59,059 bases of DNA. It comes from an uncultured Gallionellaceae bacterium. Lineage in GTDB: Bacteria > Pseudomonadota > Gammaproteobacteria > Burkholderiales > Gallionellaceae. Under the pieces are notes generated by a model that searched no databases, was not told where the DNA came from, and worked only from the letters and a program-made list of their open reading frames with translations. Position 1 is the first letter of the stretch; each line of letters opens with the position of its first letter. The stretch covers positions 1 to 59,059 of the forward strand of contig CAIRAO010000035.1 of assembly GCA_903876625.1 (NCBI GenBank), in the 5' to 3' direction. Both the position numbers and the translations under genes were made by a program. This document shows, in pieces, positions 9,863-19,336 of this stretch.

Positions 9863-10699
9863 ATGCAGCTATTTTTGATCAGTGGTTTATCAGGTTCCGG
9901 CAAGAGCGTTGCGCTAAAAATGTTGGAAGACAGCGGTTACTATTGTGTAGACAATCTTCCTGCCGAATTGTTGAATGTTTTGATGAACACTCTAAAACTG
10001 TCGGGAGTCAATAAAGTTGCCGTCAGCATCGACGTACGCAGCGGCAACGGAATCCTGCTTATGCCGCAATACATCGATAATATCAGGAAGCAAGGAACCG
10101 ATGTGCATGTGCTGTTCCTCGATGCGAAAACCGAAACACTGGTAAAACGATTTTCCGAAACCCGACGTCTGCATCCTCTTAGTGATGGAGTGCTTACCCT
10201 AACTGAATGCGTGGCCCATGAACGCGAATTACTGGCTGAAATTAGCAACATCGGCCACCATATTGATACCAGTGAACTCAATGCGAATGCACTGCGCGCC
10301 TGGATCAAGCAATTCATCATGCTGGATCGTGCACGTCTTACCTTGTTGTTCGAATCCTTTGGTTTTAAAAACGGCCTGCCTTTGGATGCTGATCTGGTCT
10401 ACGATGTAAGATGTCTGCCAAACCCCCATTATGACGCCACGTTACGCCCGCTGACCGGACGCGATGCGCCTGTTATACAATTCCTGGACGAACTTCCTCT
10501 GGTGCAAAAAATGTATGCGGACATTCGCACCTTCGTAGAAGAATGGTTACCTTGTTTCGTCGCAGACAATCGCAGCTATATCACGGTGGGAATTGGTTGT
10601 ACCGGCGGACAACACCGTTCAGTTTATCTTGCCGAAAAGCTAACACAACATTTTAAAACCCGGCAACAAGTTTTGTTGCGCCATCGCGAACTCCCATAG
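9863..10699 (+). CDS. rapZ: RNase adapter protein RapZ
   Basis: [43 protein letters not shown]. Confidence 0.96.
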   Translation: MQLFLISGLSGSGKSVALKMLEDSGYYCVDNLPAELLNVLMNTLKLSGVNKVAVSIDVRSGNGILLMPQYIDNIRKQGTDVHVLFLDAKTETLVKRFSETRRLHPLSDGVLTLTECVAHERELLAEISNIGHHIDTSELNANALRAWIKQFIMLDRARLTLLFESFGFKNGLPLDADLVYDVRCLPNPHYDATLRPLTGRDAPVIQFLDELPLVQKMYADIRTFVEEWLPCFVADNRSYITVGIGCTGGQHRSVYLAEKLTQHFKTRQQVLLRHRELP

Positions 10700-10710
10700 C
10701 GATTCTGAAA

Positions 10711-11085
10711 GTGTTTTCCATTCACCTCATCAAACCCGGTGATTACCTCACCCTTTTAGTCGGGGTGCTTTGTACCGTTTGGCTCACTTTGATGCTTTGG
10801 TCTGGCGGTGTTGCCAACAAAGCAATTATTCGTGCAGGTGGAAAAATATTTCGCGAAGTTGCGCTATCTAATGATCAAACCATCGAAGTTCCCGGCCCTC
10901 TCGGTGTGAGCATTATCACCATCGAAGAACATAAAGCCCGGATCACTTCAGACCCTAGCCCGAGACAATATTGTGTTCATCAAGGTTGGCTGCAACAATC
11001 CGGAGAAATTGCAATCTGTTTGCCCAACCAGGTAAGCGTTGAACTCACCGGTGGCGATAAGAAATATGACAGCCTCAATTATTAA
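10711..11085 (+). CDS. NusG domain II-containing protein
   Basis: Short N-terminal TM then NusG_II-like sequence (ISPSPRQYCVHQGW-type SPGRYCVNQGW); GTG start. Confidence 0.75.
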   Translation: MFSIHLIKPGDYLTLLVGVLCTVWLTLMLWSGGVANKAIIRAGGKIFREVALSNDQTIEVPGPLGVSIITIEEHKARITSDPSPRQYCVHQGWLQQSGEIAICLPNQVSVELTGGDKKYDSLNY

Positions 11086-11614
11086 GCTCGACACCACCGC
11101 TGAAGACCGCCACATTGCGAGGATGGCCGCAGTGGCACTCGGTCTTAGCGTGCTTGAAAATGCCATCCCTTCGCCACTACCCGGTGTCAAACCAGGACTA
11201 GCAAATATCGTTACTCTCATCGTTCTTGAGCGTTTTGGTTGGCGAGCGGCGGCTTGGGTTTCCTTGCTACGCGTGGTTGCCGGTAGTTTGTTATTTGGTA
11301 ATTTTCTTGCTCCAGGATTTTTTCTTAGTTTATCCGGAGCAACTTGTAGCCTCGCGGTGCTTGCTCTGAGCCGGCACTTGCCTCAACGCTGGTTTGGCGC
11401 GGTTACCCACAGCATCATTGCCGCATTCGCACACATCGCAGGGCAAATGAGCGTGGTTTATCTGTGGCTCATTCCACACAGCGGCATTGCCTACCTTATC
11501 CCCATTTTCGCGACTGCGGCTTTGATATTTGGTACAGTGAACGGATTGATCGTCGCAAGTTTCAGGGATGAAGTGGAACCAGTTCCCTTTCGCCCCGAAG
11601 GTGGATTAACTTGA
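11066..11614 (+). CDS. Gx transporter family protein (heptaprenyl diphosphate synthase component I-like)
   Basis: ENAIPSPLPGVKPGLANIVTLIVL signature; hydrophobic. Confidence 0.8.
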   Translation: MTASIIKLDTTAEDRHIARMAAVALGLSVLENAIPSPLPGVKPGLANIVTLIVLERFGWRAAAWVSLLRVVAGSLLFGNFLAPGFFLSLSGATCSLAVLALSRHLPQRWFGAVTHSIIAAFAHIAGQMSVVYLWLIPHSGIAYLIPIFATAALIFGTVNGLIVASFRDEVEPVPFRPEGGLT

Positions 11615-11689
11615 AACAAAAACAAATCCCCCTCCGCTTCGCTCCACCCACTTTGTAAAAGGGGGGCTAGGGGGGATTTATTTTTGTTA
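11615..11689. repeat. Palindromic repeat of a second C/G-rich family (aaatccccct...aggggggattt)
   Basis: Inverted aacaaaaacaaatcccccT / aggggggatttatttttgtt. Confidence 0.75.
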
Positions 11690-11733
11690 CATCATTCAGC
11701 GTGAACAAACTCTCCTTCAACAAGGATGAAACC

Positions 11734-12339
11734 ATGAAAACCATTACCCTAGCCTTTACCGGCGCTTCCGGCCTGCCTTACGGCATGCGCCTGCTTGAAT
11801 GCCTTTTGCAAAGTGGTCAACGTGTGCATCTGGTCTATTCACAAGCCGCGCAAATCGTTGCCAAACAGGAACTGCATTTCGTATTGCCGAATCGTCCGCA
11901 AGACGCGGAACTAATGTTCGCGGAACATTTTGGAAAATTTAGCGGCGAGTTAAAAATATTCGGCATTCAAGACTGGTACGCGCCGATGGCCTCCGGCTCC
12001 AATCCGGGTGATGCAATGGTGGTGTGCCCCTGCACAATGGGCACGCTCGGCAAGATCGCCGGCGGCATCAGCGATGACCTGATTGCCCGCGCTGCAGATG
12101 TGATGCTAAAAGAAAAGCGTACTCTGATATTGGTACCGCGCGAAATGCCCTTCTCCTCGATTCATCTGGAGAACATGCTCAAACTCTCCCACGCAGGCGC
12201 GGTGATCATGCCACCCAATCCCGGTTTTTATCATCATCCGCAAAGTGTGCAGGATATTGTAGACTTTGTGGTCGCTCGGATATTGGATCACCTGGGTGTT
12301 GAGCAAAAATTGATGAAGCCTTGGGGAGAAAACACTTAA
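11734..12339 (+). CDS. ubiX: Flavin prenyltransferase UbiX
   Basis: LAFTGASGLPYGMRLLECLL; MPPNPGFYHHPQSVQDIVDFVVARILDHLGV. Confidence 0.93.
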   Translation: MKTITLAFTGASGLPYGMRLLECLLQSGQRVHLVYSQAAQIVAKQELHFVLPNRPQDAELMFAEHFGKFSGELKIFGIQDWYAPMASGSNPGDAMVVCPCTMGTLGKIAGGISDDLIARAADVMLKEKRTLILVPREMPFSSIHLENMLKLSHAGAVIMPPNPGFYHHPQSVQDIVDFVVARILDHLGVEQKLMKPWGENT

Positions 12340-12415
12340 GTATTTGGTTTACCCCTGACACACCCTAAAAAGCGTAATATTCCAAACCGGCAATACGTAA
12401 CAAGGAGGAATGCAA

Positions 12416-12997
12416 ATGTTCCAAATACGAGTTCATGGTCGCGGTGGTCAGGGTGTTGTAACAGCCACTGAAATGTTGTCGGTTGCTGCATTTGAAGAAG
12501 GCCGGCACGCGCAGGCTTTCCCCAGTTTCGGGTCGGAGCGCACGGGTGCGCCCGTGGTCGCTTTCTGCCGCATCGACAATAAAGAAATTCGCTTGCGCGA
12601 ACCCATCATGGAACCGGATGCGCTCATCATTCAAGATTCCACACTGTTGCATCAGATTGATGTATTTGCCGGATTGAAACAAGACGGCTATGTATTACTC
12701 AATTCACATCACAGCTTTGAGACACTCGGCTTGGGCGACATCTTGAAAGGACGAAAATCAGAACGTTTCAGTACGTTGCACGCCACTGAGCTGGGACTCA
12801 AACATATCGGCCGTCCTATACCGAACGTACCTCTTATCGCCGGATTCGCCGCGTTATCCGGCATGTTCAAATTGGAATCGGTGATCATGGCAATTAACGA
12901 AAAATTTTCCGGTAAAGTAGCCGAAGGGAATATCGCTGCAGCCACAGAAGCCTATACTCTGGTCAAAGAACAAATGAAGGAGCATGCGAATGCTTAA
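12416..12997 (+). CDS. 2-oxoacid:ferredoxin oxidoreductase gamma subunit
   Basis: IRVHGRGGQGVVTATEMLSVAAFEEG; FGSERTGAPV. Confidence 0.88.
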   Translation: MFQIRVHGRGGQGVVTATEMLSVAAFEEGRHAQAFPSFGSERTGAPVVAFCRIDNKEIRLREPIMEPDALIIQDSTLLHQIDVFAGLKQDGYVLLNSHHSFETLGLGDILKGRKSERFSTLHATELGLKHIGRPIPNVPLIAGFAALSGMFKLESVIMAINEKFSGKVAEGNIAAATEAYTLVKEQMKEHANA

Positions 12998-14243
12998 ACA
13001 AACCGAAGGAAGTAAAGCTGTCGCTGAAGCCGTTGCGCTGTGCCGTCCGGAAGTGATTTGTGCCTACCCTATTTCCCCACAGACTCATATCGTCGAGGCG
13101 TTGGGAGAAATGGTGAAGTCCGGTGATCTGCCCAATTGCGAATTTATCAATGTGGAAAGCGAATTCGCCGCGATGTCGGTAGCGATTGGTTCGTCTGCTG
13201 CGGGTGCGCGCTCATACACAGCAACAGCATCGCAAGGTCTGTTGTTTATGGTCGAGGCTGTTTACAATGCATCAGGCTTGGGCTTGCCCATTGTGATGAC
13301 GGTAGCAAACCGCGCTATCGGCGCGCCAATTAATATCTGGAACGACCATTCAGACTCCCTCTCGCAACGTGATTCCGGCTGGATGCAATTGTTCGCCGAA
13401 ACCAATCAGGAAGCGCTTGATCTGCATATCCAGGCTTTTCGCTTGGCCGAAGAATTATCCATGCCCATTATGGTGTGCATGGATGGTTTCATTCTCACTC
13501 ACGCTTTTGAGCGTGTGGACATTCCTACTCAAGCGCAAGTTGATGCCTATTTGCCGCCATTTGATCCGCGACAATCGCTAGACCCGAGCGAACCTGTATC
13601 CATTGGCGCAATGGTCGGCCCCGAAGCATTTATGGAAGTAAAATATTTGGCACACGCCAAACAGATGCAGGCATTGGAATTAATTCCGCAACTGGCTGCA
13701 GAATTCAAGCAAATTTTCGGGCGAGAGAGCGGAGGGCTAGTGCGCACTTATTGTATTGAAGATGCAGATACAATCATCATCGCAATGGGTTCGATACTCG
13801 GCACTATTAAAGACACAGTGGATGAAATGCGCGAGAAAGGTCACAAGATCGGGGTGCTTGGCATCATCAGCTATCGCCCTTTCCCACTCGCTCAAGTACG
13901 TGCCGCACTGGTCAATTGCAAACGTTTCCTGGTGCTGGAAAAAAGCCTTGCAGTCGGTATGGGAGGTATCGTGGCCACTGATGTGCGGATGGCGGTGACT
14001 GGCACTGGGATCAAAGGATTTACTGCCATCGCGGGTTTAGGTGGTCGCTCAATACCCAAAGCATCTTTGCACAAGCTTTTTAGACTAGCGGAGAAAGAAG
14101 ATCTGCAGCCCGTTACTTTCGTCGATCTCGATTGGGATGCAGTCAACAAACAATTGGAACGCGAGCGGCAAACACGCCACTCCGGACCTATCGCCGAAAA
14201 TATTCTGCACGATAAAGGCATCGTGTCAGCGAAATTCGGTTAA
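12990..14243 (+). CDS. 2-oxoacid (pyruvate-type):ferredoxin oxidoreductase alpha subunit
   Basis: AYPISPQTHIVEAL; NVESEFAAMSVAIGSSAAGARSYTATASQGLLFM. Confidence 0.9.
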   Translation: MLKQTEGSKAVAEAVALCRPEVICAYPISPQTHIVEALGEMVKSGDLPNCEFINVESEFAAMSVAIGSSAAGARSYTATASQGLLFMVEAVYNASGLGLPIVMTVANRAIGAPINIWNDHSDSLSQRDSGWMQLFAETNQEALDLHIQAFRLAEELSMPIMVCMDGFILTHAFERVDIPTQAQVDAYLPPFDPRQSLDPSEPVSIGAMVGPEAFMEVKYLAHAKQMQALELIPQLAAEFKQIFGRESGGLVRTYCIEDADTIIIAMGSILGTIKDTVDEMREKGHKIGVLGIISYRPFPLAQVRAALVNCKRFLVLEKSLAVGMGGIVATDVRMAVTGTGIKGFTAIAGLGGRSIPKASLHKLFRLAEKEDLQPVTFVDLDWDAVNKQLERERQTRHSGPIAENILHDKGIVSAKFG

Positions 14244-14255
14244 GGAGAGATCACC

Positions 14256-15266
14256 ATGGGATTTCAAACTGTCAAATTCTACCAAACCGGAACTTTCACT
14301 GTCGGCAATCGTTTACTTGAGCCAGATGAGCGCAGTGTGCAAGCAAACGAACACCGCAGCAATTCTATCAACTCCGGTCATCGAGCCTGTCAAGGCTGTG
14401 GAGAAGCGCTCGGGGCGCGTTACGCCATTGATGCAGCGATGGCCGAAAGTAATGGGCAATTGATCGCTGCGAATGCCACAGGATGCCTTGAGGTTTTTTC
14501 CACACCCTATCCGGAATCATCATGGCAGTTGCCGTGGATTCACTCTCTTTTTGGCAACGCTCCCGCTGTTGCCACCGGCATCGCGGCGGCGATGAAAGTC
14601 AAAAAACGTCACGATGTGCGTGTTGTTGCACAAGGTGGCGACGGTGGCACAACGGATATCGGCTTTGGGTGTTTGTCCGGTATGTTCGAACGCAACGATG
14701 ATGTGTTGTACATCTGCTACGACAACGAAGCCTACATGAACACCGGTGTGCAGCGCTCCAGTGCGACCCCACCTGCAGCTCGTACTGCAACGACGATGCC
14801 TGTAGGCAAAGAACCGGGTAATGTCTTCGGCCAAGGCAAGAACGTGCCGGAGATCGCCATGGCGCACAATATTCCCTATGTCGCCACGGCGACAGTTGCC
14901 GATCTGCGCGACCTTGAATACAAAGTGCGCAAGGCAATGAATATACGCGGAGCGCGTTACATTCAGTTATTCGTACCCTGCCCTCTTGGCTGGGGAACAG
15001 CCTCGCACGACACTATAAGGATGGCGCGACTCGCCAAAGAAACCGGTATGTTTCCTGTGTTTGAAGCAGAACACGGCGAAGTTACTGGTGTGCTGAAAAT
15101 TCGGCGCAAAGTGCCGATTGAGGATTATCTTAAACCACAAAAACGCTTTGCACATTTGTTCGGAAAAAACGCACATCCGGAAATGGTCATTAAGTTACAA
15201 GCCATCGCAGACCGTAATATTCGCAAATACGGTTTGCTGGAAGAAGGAGTCAACCAAGATGCCTAA
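14256..15266 (+). CDS. 2-oxoacid (pyruvate-type):ferredoxin oxidoreductase beta subunit, TPP-binding
   Basis: HRACQGCGEALGARYAID; GGDGGTTDIGFGCLSG TPP motif; NEAYMNTGVQRSS. Confidence 0.9.
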   Translation: MGFQTVKFYQTGTFTVGNRLLEPDERSVQANEHRSNSINSGHRACQGCGEALGARYAIDAAMAESNGQLIAANATGCLEVFSTPYPESSWQLPWIHSLFGNAPAVATGIAAAMKVKKRHDVRVVAQGGDGGTTDIGFGCLSGMFERNDDVLYICYDNEAYMNTGVQRSSATPPAARTATTMPVGKEPGNVFGQGKNVPEIAMAHNIPYVATATVADLRDLEYKVRKAMNIRGARYIQLFVPCPLGWGTASHDTIRMARLAKETGMFPVFEAEHGEVTGVLKIRRKVPIEDYLKPQKRFAHLFGKNAHPEMVIKLQAIADRNIRKYGLLEEGVNQDA

Positions 15267-16884
15267 ACCATTTGCCATCACTCTCAAACCGGGAACTTCG
15301 CTGGCCAACCTCACCGGGACATGGCGTTCGGAACGTCCGGTTTATCTGGATCGATTGCCTCCGTGCAACAACGCTTGCCCTGCCGGTGAAAATATTCAAG
15401 GCTGGCTGTTCCATGCCGAATCGGGTGAATATGAACAGGCATGGCGTGTGCTAGTGGGGGACAATCCACTGCCTGCAGTAATGGGGCGGGTGTGTTATCA
15501 CCCATGTGAAGGAGCGTGCAATCGTGGACAACTGGACAGTTCAGTCGGAATCAACTCAGTAGAAAGATTTCTCGGTGACGAAGCGATCAAACGCGGCTGG
15601 AAACTACCCGCCCCTGAGACCTCTTCCGGCAAGAAAGTTCTTGTTGTCGGCGCGGGACCATCCGGCTTGTCTGCCGCTTATCACCTGGCGCGCATGGGGC
15701 ATAAAGTCGAGATACAGGAAGCGGGACCACTGGCAGGCGGAATGATGCGTTTCGGCATTCCCAAATATCGCTTGCCACGCGAAGTACTGGATGCCGAAGT
15801 GCAACGCATCCTTGATCTCGGCGTGACACTCAAATTCAATTGTAAAGTAGCGCACATCGAACAGAGCATGAAAGAGGGCAAGTTCGATGCGGCATTTCTT
15901 GCCGTCGGTGCGCACATCGGCAAGCGCACTTTTATCCCTGCCGGTGATGCTACAAAGATCGTAGATGCTGTTTCAGTGTTGCGTTCCATGGAAGGCGAAG
16001 ACAAACCGATGCTGGGCAGGCGTGTGGTAATCTATGGTGGCGGCAACACGGCTATTGATGTCGCACGCACCGCCAAACGCCTAGGCGCAACGGAAGCCAT
16101 TATCGTTTATCGCCGCACCCGCGACAAAATGCCGGCACACGATTTCGAAGTGGAAGAAGCTTTGCAGGAAGGCGTGATGATCAAATGGCTCTCCACCATC
16201 AAACAAGCCGGTGAAGGTGAAATCACCGTTGAAAAAATGCAGCTTGACGATAAAGGCTACCCGCAGCCAACAGGAGAATATGAAACTCTTGCCGCAGACT
16301 CGGTGGTATTGGCACTCGGTCAGGATGTTGATCTCTCACTGCTCGAAGGTGTGCCGGGTCTGGAAGTGAAGGACGGCACGGTGCAAGTTTCGCCAAACAT
16401 GATGACCGGACACCCCGGCATATTCGCGGGTGGCGATATGGTACCTTCGGAGCGAACTGTTACCGTAGCTGTTGGACACGGCAAAAAGGCCGCGCGCAAC
16501 ATCGACGCCTGGTTGCGCGGAAAGACGTATCAACCTGAAGCAAAACATGAGCTGGCAGAATTCAAAAATCTCAATACCTGGTATTACTCCGATGCGCATA
16601 AAACAGTGCGACCGATGCTGGATATCATTCGTCGCCAAACCAGTTTCGATGAAGTTCAAGGAGGACTCAACGAAACGAATGCACTATTCGAAGCGCGCCG
16701 TTGCCTGTCTTGCGGCAATTGTTTTGAGTGCGATAATTGCTACGGCGTTTGTCCCGACAACGCAGTGATCAAGCTCGGCCCCGGCAAACGCTTCGATTTC
16801 AAATATGACTATTGCAAAGGATGCGGGCTGTGCGTGACGGAGTGTCCGTGTGGCGCAATTAAAATGGTGGCAGAGGAGACCTAG
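15260..16884 (+). CDS. GltD-like NAD(P)-binding FAD oxidoreductase fused to C-terminal 2x[4Fe-4S] ferredoxin domain
   Basis: NNACPAGENIQGWL; VVGAGPSGLSAAYHLARMG; CLSCGNCFECDNCYGVCP and CKGCGLCVTECPCGAI. Confidence 0.9.
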
Positions 16885-16894
16885 CCAATGCTAA

Positions 16895-17974
16895 TCACCC
16901 AGAATATATTCTCTTAAGTAACTTCCTTACAGGTGTCGGTATTGCAGCGCCTAATGCCTCTTCCACATCCAGCCATACGTTGCCAGCTTGATGTGCTTGA
17001 AATGGCTTACTTGCCACACGTAAAATAATTGGCGTTATGTGCAATTTAAAATGTGTGAAGGTGTGAGTAAATTCGTCCATAACGGTTCGTTCATTTACTT
17101 TCAGACCATTGTGTTGAATATATTCCTCCTCCTTACTCTCACTCTCCACTTGCGGTGGACACCAAAGCCCTCCCCATATTCCACTTCCGGGACGCTTTTC
17201 CAGCAGAATATCGTTGTCTTGCATGACCATTAAAAAAATTGAGTTTTTTTCCGGAACAACTTTGCGCGGACGTGAAGTCGGAAGTTCGGCAATGCGGTCT
17301 TTCAGCAGCGCAAAGCAATCTGCTTGTATGGGACAGATTGCACATTTGGGGCGAGTACGTATGCAGACGGTAGCTCCCATGTCCATCAGCGCTTGAGTAT
17401 AGATGGCGATGTCTGAAGGCGCTTCGACGGCATTCCCCCCTCCCCAGCCCCCCACCGGAGGGAGAGGAAGCAGAAGCTCGGCTTGTTGCCAGAGTTGTGC
17501 TTCGACTTTCTTATTTCCTGCCCATCCTTCGATACCGCAATATCGTGCTAATAGTCTCTTGACGTTTCCATCCAAAATTGCATGGCGTTCGTGAAATGCA
17601 AGTGCGCAGACCGCAGAAGCAGTTGAACGTCCAATACCTGGCAATTCAATAATTTGCCTGAAATCTCGTGGAAAATCACCGTGATATTTTTCAGCGATAA
17701 TTTGCGCTGCACGGTGCAGATTGCGACCTCGCGCGTAGTAGCCGAGACCGCTCCAGTGTGATAGCACTTGTTCTTCAGTCGCAGTAGCAAGAGTCGCAAT
17801 ATTTGGGAATGAAGTGACAAAGCGCTGGTAATAAGGAATGACAGTGGCGACTTGCGTCTGCTGCAGCATGATCTCGGACAGCCATATGCGATAGGCATCA
17901 GCACCCTGCCATGGCAGGTCGTGGCGTCCGTTAGTGCGCTGCCATTCTATAAGTCGTGTAGCGAAATCATTCAT
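16895..17974 (-). CDS. mutY: A/G-specific adenine glycosylase
   Basis: LPWQGADAYRIWLSEIMLQQTQVATVIPYYQRF; 4Fe-4S CIRTRPKCAICPIQADC; contains an in-frame repeat-derived insert LPLPPVGGWGGG. Confidence 0.95.
   Translation of the reverse strand: MNDFATRLIEWQRTNGRHDLPWQGADAYRIWLSEIMLQQTQVATVIPYYQRFVTSFPNIATLATATEEQVLSHWSGLGYYARGRNLHRAAQIIAEKYHGDFPRDFRQIIELPGIGRSTASAVCALAFHERHAILDGNVKRLLARYCGIEGWAGNKKVEAQLWQQAELLLPLPPVGGWGGGNAVEAPSDIAIYTQALMDMGATVCIRTRPKCAICPIQADCFALLKDRIAELPTSRPRKVVPEKNSIFLMVMQDNDILLEKRPGSGIWGGLWCPPQVESESKEEEYIQHNGLKVNERTVMDEFTHTFTHFKLHITPIILRVASKPFQAHQAGNVWLDVEEALGAAIPTPVRKLLKRIYSG
17435..17471. repeat. REP-like repeat copy embedded in mutY coding sequence
   Basis: cccccctccccagccccccaccggagggagaggaagc. 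Confidence 0.85.
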
Positions 17975-18013
17975 TGTAATTTCTGTCTAAACATATCCGG
18001 ATTAGAACAGTAG

Positions 18014-18039
18014 AAATAAAACGAGGCCAAAGCGGCCTC
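18014..18039 (-). terminator. Intrinsic terminator after nitronate monooxygenase-like gene
   Basis: Reverse strand gaggccgctttggcctcgttttattt. Confidence 0.75.
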
Positions 18040-18065
18040 AATATTACTTCCCCACCAGTAACAAT

Positions 18066-19310
18066 TTATTCCGGCAGCGCAACTTTGTTGTCGGTGCTGA
18101 ATTGATAATCCTTGAACACATGCTCAGCTGACAGGAGTTGATAATTGCCGTCGGCCAGTTTGCGCGTGGTGTCTTTCAATCGATAAGTGTAATGCCCGCA
18201 GGTCCACATCTTGAAATTACGCATATGCGTACAGAGGCAAGTTTTGTCGAACACTTGAATCTTTTTTTCATCCGGGTGCAGCGCCACTTCACGATTGTAG
18301 GCTTCGATGTATGAACACTTGCCCTCGGAGTCTAAAAGATAACCGTAGGATTCACAGCCGGGACGTATGCCCGAACCGATTGCTGGACTGCTTTTCAACA
18401 TGCGCATCGGATACCCTGTAGGCGATACGCCATTGACCACGATATCAGATTCACTCGCTTTGAAATATTCCTGCTGCACATCGCCGGGGAGACCACATTC
18501 TTTAGCCACAGTGAAACGTGTCGCCACTTGTACTGCGGCGGCACCCATTTCCAGAAACGCAGTAGCATCACTTCCGGTGAAAATACCACCTGCTGGAACA
18601 ATCGGAATATCAAGCTTTTCCGCTTTCAAATATTCGATGATCTCTTGAGTAATGGTAAGCAAATCATACTTTGCCCAATCCATGCCAAATCCCAAGTGAC
18701 CACCGGCAAGCGGCCCTTCGACCACAATATAATCAGGCAGACGATTGGTGCGTGAATTCTTGCGCAGGAAAAGTTGCAATGCGCGTAATGACGACACGAT
18801 GATGCCCAGTTTGGCATCGCGAAAACGCGGATGGTCTTCCATCATGGCGAAAGAGCCAAGATGCAAACCGGCAGCCAATGTGATACCGTCGATGCCTGCC
18901 GAAAGCGCCGCGTGCAAACGCACTTTTAGCGTTTCTTTCGGCGCATTCATGGTGAGTTTTTCCATCACATTGACGAAGATCATGCCGGAACCGCGTTTGG
19001 CTTCCATCGTATTGCCCACATGAAGACGTGTAGATTCGGCAACTTGTCCAAGATCGAATTTAATGTCAGTCTTGTCGGAGTTGGTGAGGTTGTATTTGTA
19101 TTGTGTTAACTTAACCTTAACAAAATCAGTGTCATAACGACGATCCGATACAGTTGGTAGCATGGCATCGGAGATATGCCCTACTCCGCCAAGTCGCGCA
19201 GCTTCCAATGCCAGTTCGGCCGAGGAAATATCCACGCCCATGCCACCTATTATGATGGGAACCAGCTCTTGCTTGCCAAAGCGCAAGCGGAAATCATCCA
19301 CGCGTTTCAT
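18066..19310 (-). CDS. Nitronate monooxygenase family flavoprotein
   Basis: IIGGMGVDISSAELALEAARLGGVGHISDAML; VPAGGIFTGSDATAFLEMGAAAVQVATRF. Confidence 0.8.
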   Translation of the reverse strand: MKRVDDFRLRFGKQELVPIIIGGMGVDISSAELALEAARLGGVGHISDAMLPTVSDRRYDTDFVKVKLTQYKYNLTNSDKTDIKFDLGQVAESTRLHVGNTMEAKRGSGMIFVNVMEKLTMNAPKETLKVRLHAALSAGIDGITLAAGLHLGSFAMMEDHPRFRDAKLGIIVSSLRALQLFLRKNSRTNRLPDYIVVEGPLAGGHLGFGMDWAKYDLLTITQEIIEYLKAEKLDIPIVPAGGIFTGSDATAFLEMGAAAVQVATRFTVAKECGLPGDVQQEYFKASESDIVVNGVSPTGYPMRMLKSSPAIGSGIRPGCESYGYLLDSEGKCSYIEAYNREVALHPDEKKIQVFDKTCLCTHMRNFKMWTCGHYTYRLKDTTRKLADGNYQLLSAEHVFKDYQFSTDNKVALPE

Positions 19311-19336
19311 TCTGTTCCTTAAAAACCTTCAGTACG

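Noticed and set aside
15118-15259. N-terminal extension of the GltD-like ORF overlapping the PFOR beta gene
   Set aside because: An ATG with good RBS at 15260 starts the conserved protein; the extension is out-of-frame beta-subunit sequence.
17435-17471. Possibility that the mutY (and polA) repeat insert is an assembly error or frameshift
   Set aside because: Reading frames stay open and conserved motifs continue in frame on both sides in both genes; independent read data would still be useful.
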